A stretch of DNA of 64,000 nucleotides. It comes from Cytobacillus oceanisediminis 2691. GTDB lineage: Bacteria; Bacillota; Bacilli; Bacillales; Cytobacillaceae. The number at the start of each line of letters is the position of its first letter. Within the stretch, counting starts at the first letter, position 1. The DNA lies in NCBI RefSeq assembly GCF_000294775.2, contig NZ_CP015506.1, positions 1,525,501-1,589,500 of the forward strand, in the 5' to 3' direction. A program made the position numbers and the translations under genes. Under the pieces are notes generated by a model. The model saw nothing but the letters and a program-made list of their open reading frames with translations. It ran no database searches and was not told the DNA's origin. This document shows positions 26,501 to 34,516 of the stretch, piece by piece.

Positions 26501-27385
26501 AATAAGCGGGGCTTTCATATCTATGATGATCAAGTGAACGATGACAGCGTCGGTATAATTCGAGACCAGCGTGGCACCGAGTCCGGAGACTTAAGCCTGG
26601 CGATTAACAGTTATCGTGATGGTTTGGACATCGGGTTTATGATTGACGATGACCTTGCTAGACCTTGGATCTCAATGAGTAAGAAATACGAGGAGACAAT
26701 TATCTCTGGAACCAACATACCTGGGATTGACCGTGGTAGACTCATCCTTAAATCTACCCGAGAAGGCGGGACTGCAGACCAACTAACCCCTATGATGAAG
26801 TTAAATAACTACACCACAAACGGGGGCACTGCAGACCCGACTTATTGGTCCGGAGTTATCGTTAACACAGGCCGAGATAACAGTACACCAAACGCGTCTA
26901 ACAAGCGATTCGGATTCGAAGTATGGCAGTACAGAGGAACGGGGAATGGCGCAGAAAAGCAAATGATGCGCGTGGACACGGATGTCGACGGTACGACCTA
27001 CGCTGCTTTCTACACGGACAAATCGTATATCCCTCGTCCTTTATTACGGGCGGATAACGATCAGTACTATTGGGCAGCCGGTGCTCAAATAGCTTCGAGG
27101 ATTGAAGATATTCACGGAGTCCAAAATGCTAACACCATATTTTTTGTAACGGAAACCGACATAACTTTAGACGGACAGAACTTGGTGTACAAGGACTTTA
27201 GCTTTAGTGGTGCGGAGAATATCTTCCACGTTATTGCTACGCCGTACAACAATAACTCTTACAGGGTTAGTGCTCGTATTTATAATCAGTCGTCAACTGG
27301 ATTCAGAATTTACTTGCCACGGCACGATACTTCCACTACGAACTACACAATTACGGTCCGGTTGCTCATTATCTTCGAACCGTAA
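23540..27385 (+). CDS. Tail-associated lysin / receptor-binding tail protein with repeats
   Basis: A 1281-residue modular tail-tip protein. Residues 1-370 form a Tal/endopeptidase-tail domain (phage_tail_endopeptidase family). After a PKD-like stretch come four tandem units of about 62 aa (about 480-745), each TYTWIKYAxxxxGxGMS...GKSYIGLAYNK...SNPADYTW, separated by collagen-like GxxGPxG linkers. A lectin-like domain follows (about 750-905), then another GPQGP linker and a long C-terminal beta-rich fibre. The architecture suggests modular host-receptor recognition. Confidence 0.85.
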   Translation: MIHVADGLTDKIWAVIDLGEFWDDIHYKSLRDSMETFDFVTFGDKPFASFLSKRNRVVIPDEDGRYLEFIISNTRKYRTGQGAQYTAVKANASYLDLRKAKVISPGKRSSQSLSTLTSLAIGGTEWRAGRLEGYGTRTINIEKYTDPYSLLKMIATEFNLELQFRIEVRSNRIIGRYVDLVKRVGDWRGREVEFGQDLVGIERIEDADNIVTALVGIGPEREDGTRLEVTVSDSDAWQRWGRVDPVTGQRAHIIETYEPQSNDQGMTLERLTTLTESELQKRINTIIQYTAEAADLENVPGLKNKKVRFGDSIRVKDSKFEPPVYLDARVHTQERSISDPSKKKFVLGDFIEYSEEDIHALWNSMQLEIQRKLAKLLIVNVESSAGHVFKNGAGTTTLTSRVFLTGTEVDEDGDLYSYSWTKHDKNGVRDMAFARAGKSIAVASSDVDTKATFFVDIGFQGEVIQTGQFTIADLYDGQNGADGQSLYTWVKYADNASGNGMSEYPEGKAYIGLAYNRPTSNESSNPADYEWSLIQGPQGVQGPAGADGKPTYTWIKYAESASGTGMSDSPTGKSYIGLAHNKTTSSESSNPADYTWAKFLGPQGVPGPPGNDGQTLYTWIKYADDELGNGMSEIPTGKSYIGIAYNKTDSTESSNPSEYTWSKFEGNQGVPGPAGKDGTTYYTWIKYADSPTSGMSDSPAGKKYMGIAYNKTTATESTSYADYSWSLIQGPQGDQGPQGQPGFVLSWNTTGTVYVDPQGRLSKLTGSSTWDSQAYSTESYTGGAFLTFKAGVNANNIMIGLNSDPATDASYTSIDYAFYLRSAGTFSFYESGESRGTAIPFSVGDVFSVVYDNTEVRYYHNGNLVRSVAASSGLTLSVDSSFATASSKSPHIYDLYFSPAAAKGPQGPVGPQGPNIVDSTTQIEANIIKANHIDVSNLSAIVANLGKVTAGELTGVKLETDDGLGSKVIINNGEIEAFRNGNKIAAINKRGFHIYDDQVNDDSVGIIRDQRGTESGDLSLAINSYRDGLDIGFMIDDDLARPWISMSKKYEETIISGTNIPGIDRGRLILKSTREGGTADQLTPMMKLNNYTTNGGTADPTYWSGVIVNTGRDNSTPNASNKRFGFEVWQYRGTGNGAEKQMMRVDTDVDGTTYAAFYTDKSYIPRPLLRADNDQYYWAAGAQIASRIEDIHGVQNANTIFFVTETDITLDGQNLVYKDFSFSGAENIFHVIATPYNNNSYRVSARIYNQSSTGFRIYLPRHDTSTTNYTITVRLLIIFEP
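24972..25770 (+). repeat. Four tandem repeats of about 190 bp in the tail-tip gene
   Basis: The DNA encodes four diverged units with the conserved core TWIKYA...GMS...GK.YIG.AYNK and collagen-like GPQG spacers. The units differ by third-base changes, so they are long-standing rather than recent duplications. Confidence 0.85.
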
Positions 27386-27405
27386 ACCGATAAGGAGGCG
27401 TTTAA

Positions 27406-27798
27406 ATGATCGAACGAAAAACAGTTCAAAACCGGCGGTACATGACGGGGTTTGAACTTGAACATACGGACAAAGCTGTAAGTATAGGCGAGGGGTCACT
27501 CGACTCCTTCGCCCTCCCTTCGGTGGAGTTCGACTTGTACTATGATAGTACAATGCCCGTCCTTCACGACTTGTACATCGTTGAGGGCGAAGAAGGCTAT
27601 GACTACCGGCTATTGGTGACGTACCTAGGAGGAGACACGATTGCATACTACGACCAGGACAGTAAGCTATTTCACCGATTGATGACCGTGCAGACGACCC
27701 CAGACGGCGCCTACCGAGGAGAATATGTATTCCTTGAGCCGAGGGAGATTGAGGTGATTGACGATGGTAAAGTTGAATCCAATAGTGAAACGACCTGA
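27406..27798 (+). CDS. Hypothetical tail-region protein, 130 aa
   Basis: A soluble beta-rich, acidic protein following the tail-tip gene. GGAGGCG precedes the ATG. Its place resembles the small genes after the fibre gene in PBSX-like phages. No family recognised; it overlaps the next gene. Confidence 0.7.
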   Translation: MIERKTVQNRRYMTGFELEHTDKAVSIGEGSLDSFALPSVEFDLYYDSTMPVLHDLYIVEGEEGYDYRLLVTYLGGDTIAYYDQDSKLFHRLMTVQTTPDGAYRGEYVFLEPREIEVIDDGKVESNSETT

Positions 27799-27925
27799 CC
27801 CGGTGGAACCTAAGCCAGAGAACCTACAGGAAAGGGTTAATGAGTTAGAAACGAAAATTGCCGAATTAGAGGCGAGACTAAATGAAGGAGGTAAAATGAA
27901 TGGATCCGAACAAGCTGCCAATTGA
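27764..27925 (+). CDS. Small coiled-coil tail-region protein, 53 aa
   Basis: Found in the overlap after the 130-aa gene. It opens MVKLNPIVKRPDPVEPK, then a heptad-repeat helix (LQERVNELETKIAELEARL). XkdW-like small proteins occupy this spot in Bacillus phages, but identity is not certain. A ribosome site is weak (GAGGTGATTG at 27751-27760). Confidence 0.65.
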   Translation: MVKLNPIVKRPDPVEPKPENLQERVNELETKIAELEARLNEGGKMNGSEQAAN

Positions 27926-28046
27926 CATGGATTTAATTGTCGACACCTTAACATCAAGAATTGCAAAGCTTGAGAGAGAGAATGCTGTATTGCTCGCTCA
28001 ACAAGACGCTTTAATAAAGATAATAGAAGAAAAAAAAGAAGCCTAA
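27900..28046 (+). CDS. Small coiled-coil protein, 48 aa
   Basis: Starts MDPNKLPIDMDLIVDTL and contains a leucine-heptad helix (IAKLERENAVLLAQQDALI). GGAGGTAAA precedes the ATG. It resembles XkdX-type or bubble-gene proteins that follow phage fibres. The gene ends in a terminator. Confidence 0.65.
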   Translation: MDPNKLPIDMDLIVDTLTSRIAKLERENAVLLAQQDALIKIIEEKKEA

Positions 28047-28066
28047 TGAAATAGGCTTTTTATTTT
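28040..28066 (+). terminator. Terminator after the tail operon
   Basis: AGCCTA-atgaaa-TAGGCT followed by TTTTATTTTG; the stem includes the last codon and stop. Confidence 0.8.
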
Positions 28067-28087
28067 GCCTTCAAGGGGGGAAAGTGA

Positions 28088-28366
28088 GTGTCACAGGAGG
28101 CGACAGCAGTGAATGAATATGAAAAAGAAATGGCTGAAATGAAAGGCGAAATAAAGTCCCTTGAGGTAAGGGTTAATAAACTGGAAAGAACTTCAGATCG
28201 TCATGATCAACAGATTATATCCATAAATGAGAAGTTAAATAAGATCGATGAAAACACCACTTGGATAAAGCGGACAATTACTGGAGCAATCGTTACTGCG
28301 ATGTGCACGGGGATTATTGGTGGAAGTATAGCGATTATATTCACAGTTTTTAAAGGAGGAAGTTAA
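28088..28366 (+). CDS. xhlA: XhlA-family hemolysin/holin accessory protein
   Basis: A 92-residue protein with a coiled-coil N-terminus and a C-terminal membrane helix (residues 65-86), typical of XhlA, which works with holin and amidase in PBSX lysis. Two starts are possible: GTG at 28088, and GTG at 28109, the latter 8 bp after AGGAGG and perhaps better. One base separates it from the holin gene. Confidence 0.82.
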   Translation: MSQEATAVNEYEKEMAEMKGEIKSLEVRVNKLERTSDRHDQQIISINEKLNKIDENTTWIKRTITGAIVTAMCTGIIGGSIAIIFTVFKGGS

Positions 28367-28367
28367 G

Positions 28368-28634
28368 ATGATTAATTGGAAAATACGATTTAAGAATCCT
28401 GTTTTTCTTGCACAGCTGTTTCTAGCATTTTTTGCACCAATACTAGGATACTATGGCTTAACCGCACAGGACCTCACTACTTGGGGTTCTGTTTTTAATT
28501 TACTGGTCGGAGCTTTTTCAAATCCATATGCTTTATTGCTGATAGTGGTGAGCGTGTGGAATGCCTTAAATGATCCCACAACAAGAGGAATAGAGGATAG
28601 TCAACAAGCAAAACGTTATCAATGGCCAAAATAA
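28368..28634 (+). CDS. Phage holin, phi-LC3 family
   Basis: An 88-residue holin with two membrane helices (about 12-32 and 42-64) and the family C-terminus with NDPTTRGIEDSQQA. It forms the pores that release or activate the endolysin at the end of infection. AAAGGAGG precedes the ATG. Confidence 0.9.
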   Translation: MINWKIRFKNPVFLAQLFLAFFAPILGYYGLTAQDLTTWGSVFNLLVGAFSNPYALLLIVVSVWNALNDPTTRGIEDSQQAKRYQWPK

Positions 28635-28660
28635 GCTACCCTCCGAGGGTGGCTTTTCTT
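28634..28660 (+). terminator. Terminator after the holin gene
   Basis: AGCTACCCT-ccg-AGGGTGGCT followed by TTTCTTG. Confidence 0.85.
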
Positions 28661-28676
28661 GTTTTATGGAAAAGAA

Positions 28677-28700
28677 AACCCTAGGCTAGGCCTAGGGTTC
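28677..28700. repeat. Perfect palindrome next to the IS200 insertion
   Basis: AACCCTAGG-ctagg-CCTAGGGTT; it lacks a T-run. It may be a secondary terminator or the hairpin target beside which the IS inserted. Confidence 0.5.
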
Positions 28701-28705
28701 AGAAA

Positions 28706-29370
28706 AGCTTTCAGCGTGGTATTAAAAAAACTCTTCCGTGATGCTAGAATATTTTTGGTTCGCCAACCAACATATCAGCATACGGAGGAGTTTTTATGTC
28801 AAAAGACACTAATAGTTTAGCACACACAACATGGAATTGTAAGTATCACATTGTATTTGCGCCGAAGTAGAAGGCAAGTCATTTATGGAAAGATCAAAAA
28901 AGATATCGGAGAAATACTTCGCACTCTCTGTGAAAGAAAAGGTGTAGAGATAATAGAGGCAACAGCGTGTAAAGACCATGTACATATGCTCGTTAGTATT
29001 CCACCCAAAATAAGTGTATCTGCATTTGTAGGATATTTAAAAGGAAAAAGTAGCTTAATGATTTTCGATCGTCATGCCAACTTGAAATATAGATATGGGA
29101 ACCGAAAATTCTGGTGTACTGGTTATTATGTAGATACGGTAGGGAGAAACAAGAAGGTAATTGAAGAATATATACGCAATCAAATACAGGATGATATAGT
29201 CGCAGAGCAATTAAGTATGATGGAATATATTGACCCATTTACAGGTGAAGAGGTGCAGAAAAAGAAACGGAAATAAATAGAAGGCCTTTGAGGTCTGGCC
29301 AGTAAAAGTAGTACATTTGGCGAACCTTTCAGAGGCCCTTTAGGGTCTGGTCAGCAACAAAGGCTTTCAG
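28706..29370 (+). mobile_element. IS200/IS605-family element (IS200-like), defective
   Basis: A single HUH/Y1 transposase gene is flanked by subterminal hairpins and no terminal inverted repeats. A strong hairpin (ACTCTTCCGT-ATGCT against AGCAT-ACGGAGGAGT, 28730-28795) overlaps the ribosome site, as usual for translational repression in IS200. GGTTCGCC near the left is echoed by GGCGAACC near the right. CTTTCAGC occurs at both suggested edges. End positions are approximate. Confidence 0.75.
28796..29276 (+). pseudogene. tnpA: Frameshifted IS200 transposase TnpA
   Basis: The normal start (MSKDTNSLAHTTWNCKYHIV) runs into a TAG at 28868. The rest of the protein continues in another frame from the same point. 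Intact copies read FAPKYRRQ here; this copy has lost two bases of the Tyr codon region. Downstream parts are well kept: the HUH motif (DHVHMLV) and the region with the catalytic Tyr (YYVDTVGRNKKVIEEYI). The element therefore probably cannot move by itself and the damage looks recent. Confidence 0.85.
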
Positions 29371-29380
29371 CCGCAGAGAA

Positions 29381-29416
29381 AACCACGCGTTCTCACGCGT
29401 GGTTTTTATTTTTTTG
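29381..29416 (+). terminator. Terminator between IS remnant and endolysin
   Basis: AACCACGCG-ttct-CACGCGTGGTT followed by TTTATTTTTTT. Confidence 0.9.
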
Positions 29417-29505
29417 AAAGGGGGGATTCTCATGTGAAAGGAAGGACAGCAGTACAAGCAATTAATAGATTTTGTGAATAAAAATATTAGTAGAGGTGAT
29501 TAAAT

Positions 29506-30195
29506 ATGGTCAAACTTTTTATTGATCCAGGTCACGGCGGCACGGATCCAGGTGCAGTAGGAAATGGTCTTCAGGAAAAGAATTTAACACTTCAAATCGC
29601 AACACGTATTAAAGACATTCTGACCCTGGAATATGATAATGTTTCAATCCGCATGAGCCGAACTGGTGACCAAACGGTATCTTTATCTGAGCGCACAAAT
29701 GCAGCCAATGCATGGGGAGCTGATTTCTTTTTGTCGGTCCACATTAATGCAGGCGGGGGAACAGGATATGAAGACTATGTTTATCCAGGAGTTGGAGCAC
29801 CTACGACCACATATCAAAACAATATCCATGCTGTGGTAATTAAGCTCGTTGATTTTTATGATCGCGGTAAAAAGCAGGCAAACTTCCATGTTCTAAGGGA
29901 AACCAATATGCCAGCTTTATTAACTGAAAATGGGTTTATCGATAATGCTAATGATGCAGCTAAGTTAAAATCAGCCACTTTTATCGAAAATCTTGCCCGC
30001 GGTCATGTCAATGGAATTGTAAGAAGCTTTAATCTTCCTAAGAAGAACTCAGCAGTTTATCACACTGTTGTGTCTGGTGATACTGTTTATTCACTGAGCA
30101 GAACTTACGGAAGCACTATGAAACAAATTAAAGATTGGAACAACCTTGATGATAATTACACCATTTATGTAGGACAAGTACTTCGAGTGAAGTAA
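29506..30195 (+). CDS. Endolysin: N-acetylmuramoyl-L-alanine amidase with LysM
   Basis: Phage lysis enzyme that cuts the amide bond between muramic acid and L-Ala. The Amidase_3 catalytic domain covers residues 1-175, with zinc ligands in DPGHGG (His10), the NLTLQ/EKN Glu near 24 and SVHINA, and the active-site Glu in LLTENGFI. A C-terminal LysM module (about 184-229: YHTVVSGDTVYSLSRTYG) binds cell wall. GAGGTG precedes the ATG. The IS insertion separates it from the holin. Confidence 0.92.
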   Translation: MVKLFIDPGHGGTDPGAVGNGLQEKNLTLQIATRIKDILTLEYDNVSIRMSRTGDQTVSLSERTNAANAWGADFFLSVHINAGGGTGYEDYVYPGVGAPTTTYQNNIHAVVIKLVDFYDRGKKQANFHVLRETNMPALLTENGFIDNANDAAKLKSATFIENLARGHVNGIVRSFNLPKKNSAVYHTVVSGDTVYSLSRTYGSTMKQIKDWNNLDDNYTIYVGQVLRVK

Positions 30196-30202
30196 TGTAT
30201 AA

Positions 30203-30230
30203 AGCCCTTCTCAATCGAGAGGGGCTTCTT
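30203..30230 (+). terminator. Terminator after endolysin (copy 1 of a repeated terminator)
   Basis: AGCCCTTCTC-aatc-GAGAGGGGCT then TCTT. The same stem-loop recurs at 31522. Confidence 0.85.
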
Positions 30231-30327
30231 AATCAAATGGAAATTTTGATAAAAGGAATTCATAATACATTGAAGCTTTTAGATTGGGAACAATATTATA
30301 CAAGTTCATTCAAAGGAAGTGAGTCTT

Positions 30328-30480
30328 TTGAGATTTTCTAAAACAACAGGCAACATTACATATTTAGGATATTCTGCGATAATTTTAACAACAATATATA
30401 CCATCATTATTACAGTTTTAGGTCTTAAAACCATGCAGATGGTAAAGTGCATTTATGAAACTCAAAAAAGGAATAAATAG
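30328..30480 (+). CDS. Small membrane protein, 50 aa
   Basis: TTG at 30328 lies 8 bp after AAAGGAAG. The product (MRFSKTTGNITYLGYSAIIL...) has one long hydrophobic helix and a basic Lys/Arg tail. The gene precedes the DUF3231 gene by 30 bp, perhaps as a co-transcribed pair. Function unknown. Confidence 0.55.
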   Translation: MRFSKTTGNITYLGYSAIILTTIYTIIITVLGLKTMQMVKCIYETQKRNK

Positions 30481-30509
30481 GATAAGTATTTGATACATGA
30501 GGTGATTTT

Positions 30510-31514
30510 GTGGAAGAGAATAAATTAAAACTCACATCTTCCGAGATAGGTACACTATGGGGAGAATATGTGAATGGTACATTGGTAGACGTGGTAAATC
30601 GATATATGGTCACTATTATTGACGATGAAACAATAAAAAACATTTTTGAGGATGCTATTAATACATTTGAAAAACAGAAGAATCAAGTCGTAACCTTTTT
30701 GGAGAAAGAGGGGTTCCCAATACCAATAGGATTTACTGAATCTGACCTCTATAAAGGCAAACAAAGATTGTTCACGGATATTTTTTGCTTGAATTATTTA
30801 CATATCATGACGTTACATGGATTGCTAGGACACAGCACTGCATTAGGTGTTTCCGTTAGAAAAGACTTAAGGGACTTTTATGATTCTTGTGATACCGATG
30901 CAAAAATAATGTATCATCGAACAATTGAGTTATTGCTTGAGAAAGGAAACTTCCAAAGAGATCCTTTGTTTTATCCTGCTAAAAACCCTGAATATGTAAC
31001 AAGCCAAGATTTTACTGATGGATATTTCGGAAAGGGCAGAAAATTAGCCTCTACAGAAATCATTAGCATTTCATTAAATCTTAAAAAAAGCATTATGGCT
31101 AAAACCCTTTCTATCGCTTTCAGTCAAGTTGCTCAATCGAAAGATGTTAGGAAGTTTTTAACCGATTCAGAGAAAACAGCTGATGCCCAAATAAAAACAT
31201 TTTCAAAGATCATGCAAGGAGATAATTTACCCGTTCCGAAATCTTGGGAAACAGAAGTGACAACTTCAACGGATTCTCCTTTCTCCGATAAGCTAATGCT
31301 GTATCACATAGGATTCCTATATCAAGCTTCTCAAAACTACCATGGGGCAGGACTAGCTTCGGCTATGCGAACAGACCTTGTAACTACTTATGAAGCCACA
31401 ATTCTCAAAAATCTCATGGTTACAAAGAAATGGTTTGATCTTATGGTTAAGAATAAATGGTTAGAACAGCCGCCACTTGCTCCAAATAGAAGTGAATTAG
31501 CAAAAGAAGTATAA
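30510..31514 (+). CDS. DUF3231 family protein
   Basis: A 334-residue protein with two homologous helical DUF3231 halves (about residues 5-165 and 180-325), predicted ferritin-like four-helix bundles. Members are common in Bacillus and often described as similar to spore coat protein CotF, but function is not proven. GTG start after GAGGTGAT. The gene lies between two copies of the same terminator in the lysis-to-attR cargo region, so it looks like a moron. Confidence 0.85.
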   Translation: MEENKLKLTSSEIGTLWGEYVNGTLVDVVNRYMVTIIDDETIKNIFEDAINTFEKQKNQVVTFLEKEGFPIPIGFTESDLYKGKQRLFTDIFCLNYLHIMTLHGLLGHSTALGVSVRKDLRDFYDSCDTDAKIMYHRTIELLLEKGNFQRDPLFYPAKNPEYVTSQDFTDGYFGKGRKLASTEIISISLNLKKSIMAKTLSIAFSQVAQSKDVRKFLTDSEKTADAQIKTFSKIMQGDNLPVPKSWETEVTTSTDSPFSDKLMLYHIGFLYQASQNYHGAGLASAMRTDLVTTYEATILKNLMVTKKWFDLMVKNKWLEQPPLAPNRSELAKEV

Positions 31515-31521
31515 ATATAAA

Positions 31522-31544
31522 GGCCCTTCTCAATCGAGAGGGGC
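31522..31544. terminator. Terminator copy 2, shared by convergent genes
   Basis: GGCCCTTCTC-aatc-GAGAGGGGC, nearly identical to the one at 30203. Both flank the DUF3231 module. Confidence 0.75.
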
Positions 31545-31551
31545 GTTAATT

Positions 31552-31770
31552 TCAGTGCCTTATAACATGATTAAATTGGCTAAACCACTTTTGGTTCCTC
31601 ATGACAACAGCCTCAAATTTCCCTCTATCTTCAATCTCACCCGGTGGCAGATAATTACAATCTGCATGTATGATCCCTTTAAAGGTACCATTCATTACTA
31701 CATCTACACCCACCTTAAATTCTTCAATACAAACATGGCAATGCGGATTAATGTTATTTTTGGTTTTCAA
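31552..31770 (-). CDS. Small Cys/His-rich protein, 72 aa
   Basis: TTG start 6-7 bp after GGGAGGGA on the minus strand. The protein contains HCHVC near residue 10 and HADC near 35, a possible zinc site. It converges with the DUF3231 gene. No family recognised; a regulatory role is possible but not shown. Confidence 0.65.
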   Translation of the reverse strand: MKTKNNINPHCHVCIEEFKVGVDVVMNGTFKGIIHADCNYLPPGEIEDRGKFEAVVMRNQKWFSQFNHVIRH

Positions 31771-31939
31771 TTTTATCCCTCCCTTCAGCTAAACAATTCA
31801 GCTAACAGGAGAAAAGTCCTTGTGTCTAATTTGTGAAAAATTTCAAATAATATCAATGTTTTAACCCAAGTTTCAATGTTGCGTATAAATTCTTCCCAGA
31901 AACAAAAACTAAAAGAAATGATTAAAGGGTAGGTCACAA

Positions 31940-33382
31940 ATGAAAAGCAAAAATGACTTCATAGATTATCAGGAAATAAGAACCGTGCTTAATGACTCGC
32001 CAGATTTGATGTGTAGAAAAATGGAATTGGGAAGGCAAACTATTCAAATCGTTTTTATGAAGAATTTAATTAATCAGGAAGTCCTAAATGAATATGTTAT
32101 TAAATACATGCAAACAATTCCAGAAAAACACTTAAATTACACTTATTTGGTTAATAACATACCAATTGAGGAAATAAAAACTGAAAACGAAAAGAATGAG
32201 ATCATCTCATCTCTTTTAAAAGGATTTTCTTATATTTATTTCTTAAATGAGAAAAAAGGTTTTATGGTAAATTGCAATAATACTCTTGAAAGATCAATTG
32301 AGAAGGCAGAAACAGAATCATTAGTATATGGACCTAAGATATCCTTTACAGAGTCATTATCATCAAATATCAAGATTATCAGGCAAAACCTTAATGATTA
32401 TAATTTGTGTACTGATAGCTTAACAATTGGGGAACGTGTTAAGAAGGAAGTAAGAATCGTATATATAAAAGATATAGCAAATGATGAAACACTAAATAAC
32501 CTTAAAGAAAGATTAGAAAAAATAAAACCAGATAATATTAATGACAGTTCAGTTTTAGCGCAATGCCTAGAAGACGATCACTATACATTTTTTCCGCAGC
32601 TTCTATTAACAGAATTACCCGATCGATTTATTTACTCGATTTTGAACGGAAGAATTGGTGTATTTATGGATGGCAGTCCAGTAGCTATTATTGGGCCAGC
32701 TAACTTTTTTTCGTTCTTTGAATCAACAGAAGATATCTATTTAAGATGGTCGCTAAGTACATTTATACGATTTACTCGAATTTTTGCTATGATAGTATCT
32801 TTATTTTTAACTGCATTCTATGTAGCTACAATGACCAATCATTTTGAACTGATACCTTCTAAATTGTTGATTATAATAGGACAATCGCGCTCACAAGTTC
32901 CTTTTCCACCTTTATTAGAAGCTCTTTTACTTGAATTATTAATTGAATTACTAAGAGAAGCTGGTGCACGACTCCCTTCTAAAGTAGGTCAAACAATGGG
33001 GATTGTTGGAGGAATTGTTGTAGGCCAAGCTACAGTTGAGGCAGGATTAACAAGTAATATTTTAATTATTATAGTTGCCTTCAGTGCACTAGGGGCTTTT
33101 CTGGCTCCTATTTATGAAATGGGTACTGCGATTCGGATAGCAAGATTTCCATGTATTATTTTGGCTGGTTTATGGGGTTTGAATGGGATTATGATTAGTG
33201 TTTGTATACTAATGGTTCATTTGTTAAAGCTTACGTCTTTAAATAAGCCCTATCTTGCGCCATTATATCCGTTCAGAAAGGAGGATTTAAAATACTTTCT
33301 ATTTCGGCTCCCCCACCATTTTTATACCAAACGCCCTGTAGTCAATCGCCCAAAAGATACAATTCGAATAAGGGAGAGGTAA
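31940..33382 (+). CDS. Spore germination receptor subunit A (GerA/GerKA family)
   Basis: Inner-spore-membrane subunit of a nutrient germinant receptor, which senses amino acids or sugars and triggers ion release. The 480-residue protein has a soluble N-terminal part (about 1-245) and a membrane domain with four to five helices, including the family block FPQLLLTELPDR, PVAIIGPANFFSFFESTEDIY and LPSKVGQTMGIVGGIVVGQA. AGGT precedes the ATG. It begins a three-gene operon located between the prophage endolysin and attR. Confidence 0.92.
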   Translation: MKSKNDFIDYQEIRTVLNDSPDLMCRKMELGRQTIQIVFMKNLINQEVLNEYVIKYMQTIPEKHLNYTYLVNNIPIEEIKTENEKNEIISSLLKGFSYIYFLNEKKGFMVNCNNTLERSIEKAETESLVYGPKISFTESLSSNIKIIRQNLNDYNLCTDSLTIGERVKKEVRIVYIKDIANDETLNNLKERLEKIKPDNINDSSVLAQCLEDDHYTFFPQLLLTELPDRFIYSILNGRIGVFMDGSPVAIIGPANFFSFFESTEDIYLRWSLSTFIRFTRIFAMIVSLFLTAFYVATMTNHFELIPSKLLIIIGQSRSQVPFPPLLEALLLELLIELLREAGARLPSKVGQTMGIVGGIVVGQATVEAGLTSNILIIIVAFSALGAFLAPIYEMGTAIRIARFPCIILAGLWGLNGIMISVCILMVHLLKLTSLNKPYLAPLYPFRKEDLKYFLFRLPHHFYTKRPVVNRPKDTIRIRER

Positions 33383-33419
33383 TAAAAAGTTCAAATTCAC
33401 ATGAAATTTGAGGTGGAAA

Positions 33420-34502
33420 ATGAAGTCAAATACCATTGTCAATGCCTTTATGGCCTTTTTTATTATACACACATCTCAATTTGGTATGGGTATCCTTGGA
33501 GCTCCAAGAATCGTGTACTTAGAATCTAAGAAAGATGCCTGGATTTCGGTTTTACTGTCTGGTATAGCAATTAGCTTTATAACTTGGATAATGATATCCA
33601 TACTTAAACAGAATGAAAATCGTACGCTATTTGAAATACATGAAAATTTATTTGGACGTATGTTTGGCAGCATCATTAATGTCGTAATTGTCGTTTACTT
33701 TATGGCAGTTCATTATTCAATCACCATAAGTTATGTTGAACTATCACTTACGTGGGGTTATGAAGGTCTCTATGAATGGGTCGGTGTCCTGTCATTAGTT
33801 TTGATAACAATTTATGGTGTGTCTGGCGGATTCAGAGTTGTTGCTGGTATTTGTTTTTTATCTTTTATTATTGTCATATGGATGTTATTCGTATTGTATC
33901 AACCTCTTCAAAGTTTAAATCTCGATAGAATATTACCCATTTTATCGACTAGGCCGACTGAAATTATGAATGGAGTCTACAAAAGTAGCTATACAATGTT
34001 GGGCTTCGAGGCGTTACTTTTTCTTTTTCCATTTTTCAAGGAGAAAAAAAAGGTCCACTTATACAGTCAACTGGCAATATGGTTTACAACATTTCTTGTT
34101 TTAATCATTACCATTTTCTCTATATTGTTTTTTAGCTCAAAAGAATTAGAGTTAAATATCTGGCCATTTGTCAGCATTATCAGTACTATGCGTTTTCCGT
34201 TTATTGAGCGCTTTGAATTTATAGTAGTTTCAATATGGATAATCGTAATTTTTCCTAACTTGTGTATATCGTTATTTTTATCTTCCAATGGTGTTAAACA
34301 GATTTTTCGCATAAAGCAGAAATATGGAATATGGATAATTTCAATTATCATTTTTATCTGCAGTTTTTTTATCACCAAAAGAGTTGATAATGATTATTTT
34401 ATAGATAAAGTTGCTCAAATTGGATTTTATTTATGGTTTGTATACCCTGTAGTTTTATATGGCATCATTACCATTAAATCAAAAATCGTTGGTCGTTCAT
34501 AA
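33420..34502 (+). CDS. Spore germination receptor subunit B (GerKB family permease)
   Basis: Amino-acid-permease-like (APC superfamily) subunit of the germinant receptor, 360 aa with about ten membrane helices. Its start QFGMGILGAPR resembles the substrate-binding loop of GerB proteins, and LLFLFPFFKEKKKVH is also typical. The ATG at 33420 follows GAGGTGG. It contributes the likely ligand pocket. Spacing to neighbours is short. Confidence 0.9.
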   Translation: MKSNTIVNAFMAFFIIHTSQFGMGILGAPRIVYLESKKDAWISVLLSGIAISFITWIMISILKQNENRTLFEIHENLFGRMFGSIINVVIVVYFMAVHYSITISYVELSLTWGYEGLYEWVGVLSLVLITIYGVSGGFRVVAGICFLSFIIVIWMLFVLYQPLQSLNLDRILPILSTRPTEIMNGVYKSSYTMLGFEALLFLFPFFKEKKKVHLYSQLAIWFTTFLVLIITIFSILFFSSKELELNIWPFVSIISTMRFPFIERFEFIVVSIWIIVIFPNLCISLFLSSNGVKQIFRIKQKYGIWIISIIIFICSFFITKRVDNDYFIDKVAQIGFYLWFVYPVVLYGIITIKSKIVGRS

Positions 34503-34516
34503 GGGGAGTTGAAATA

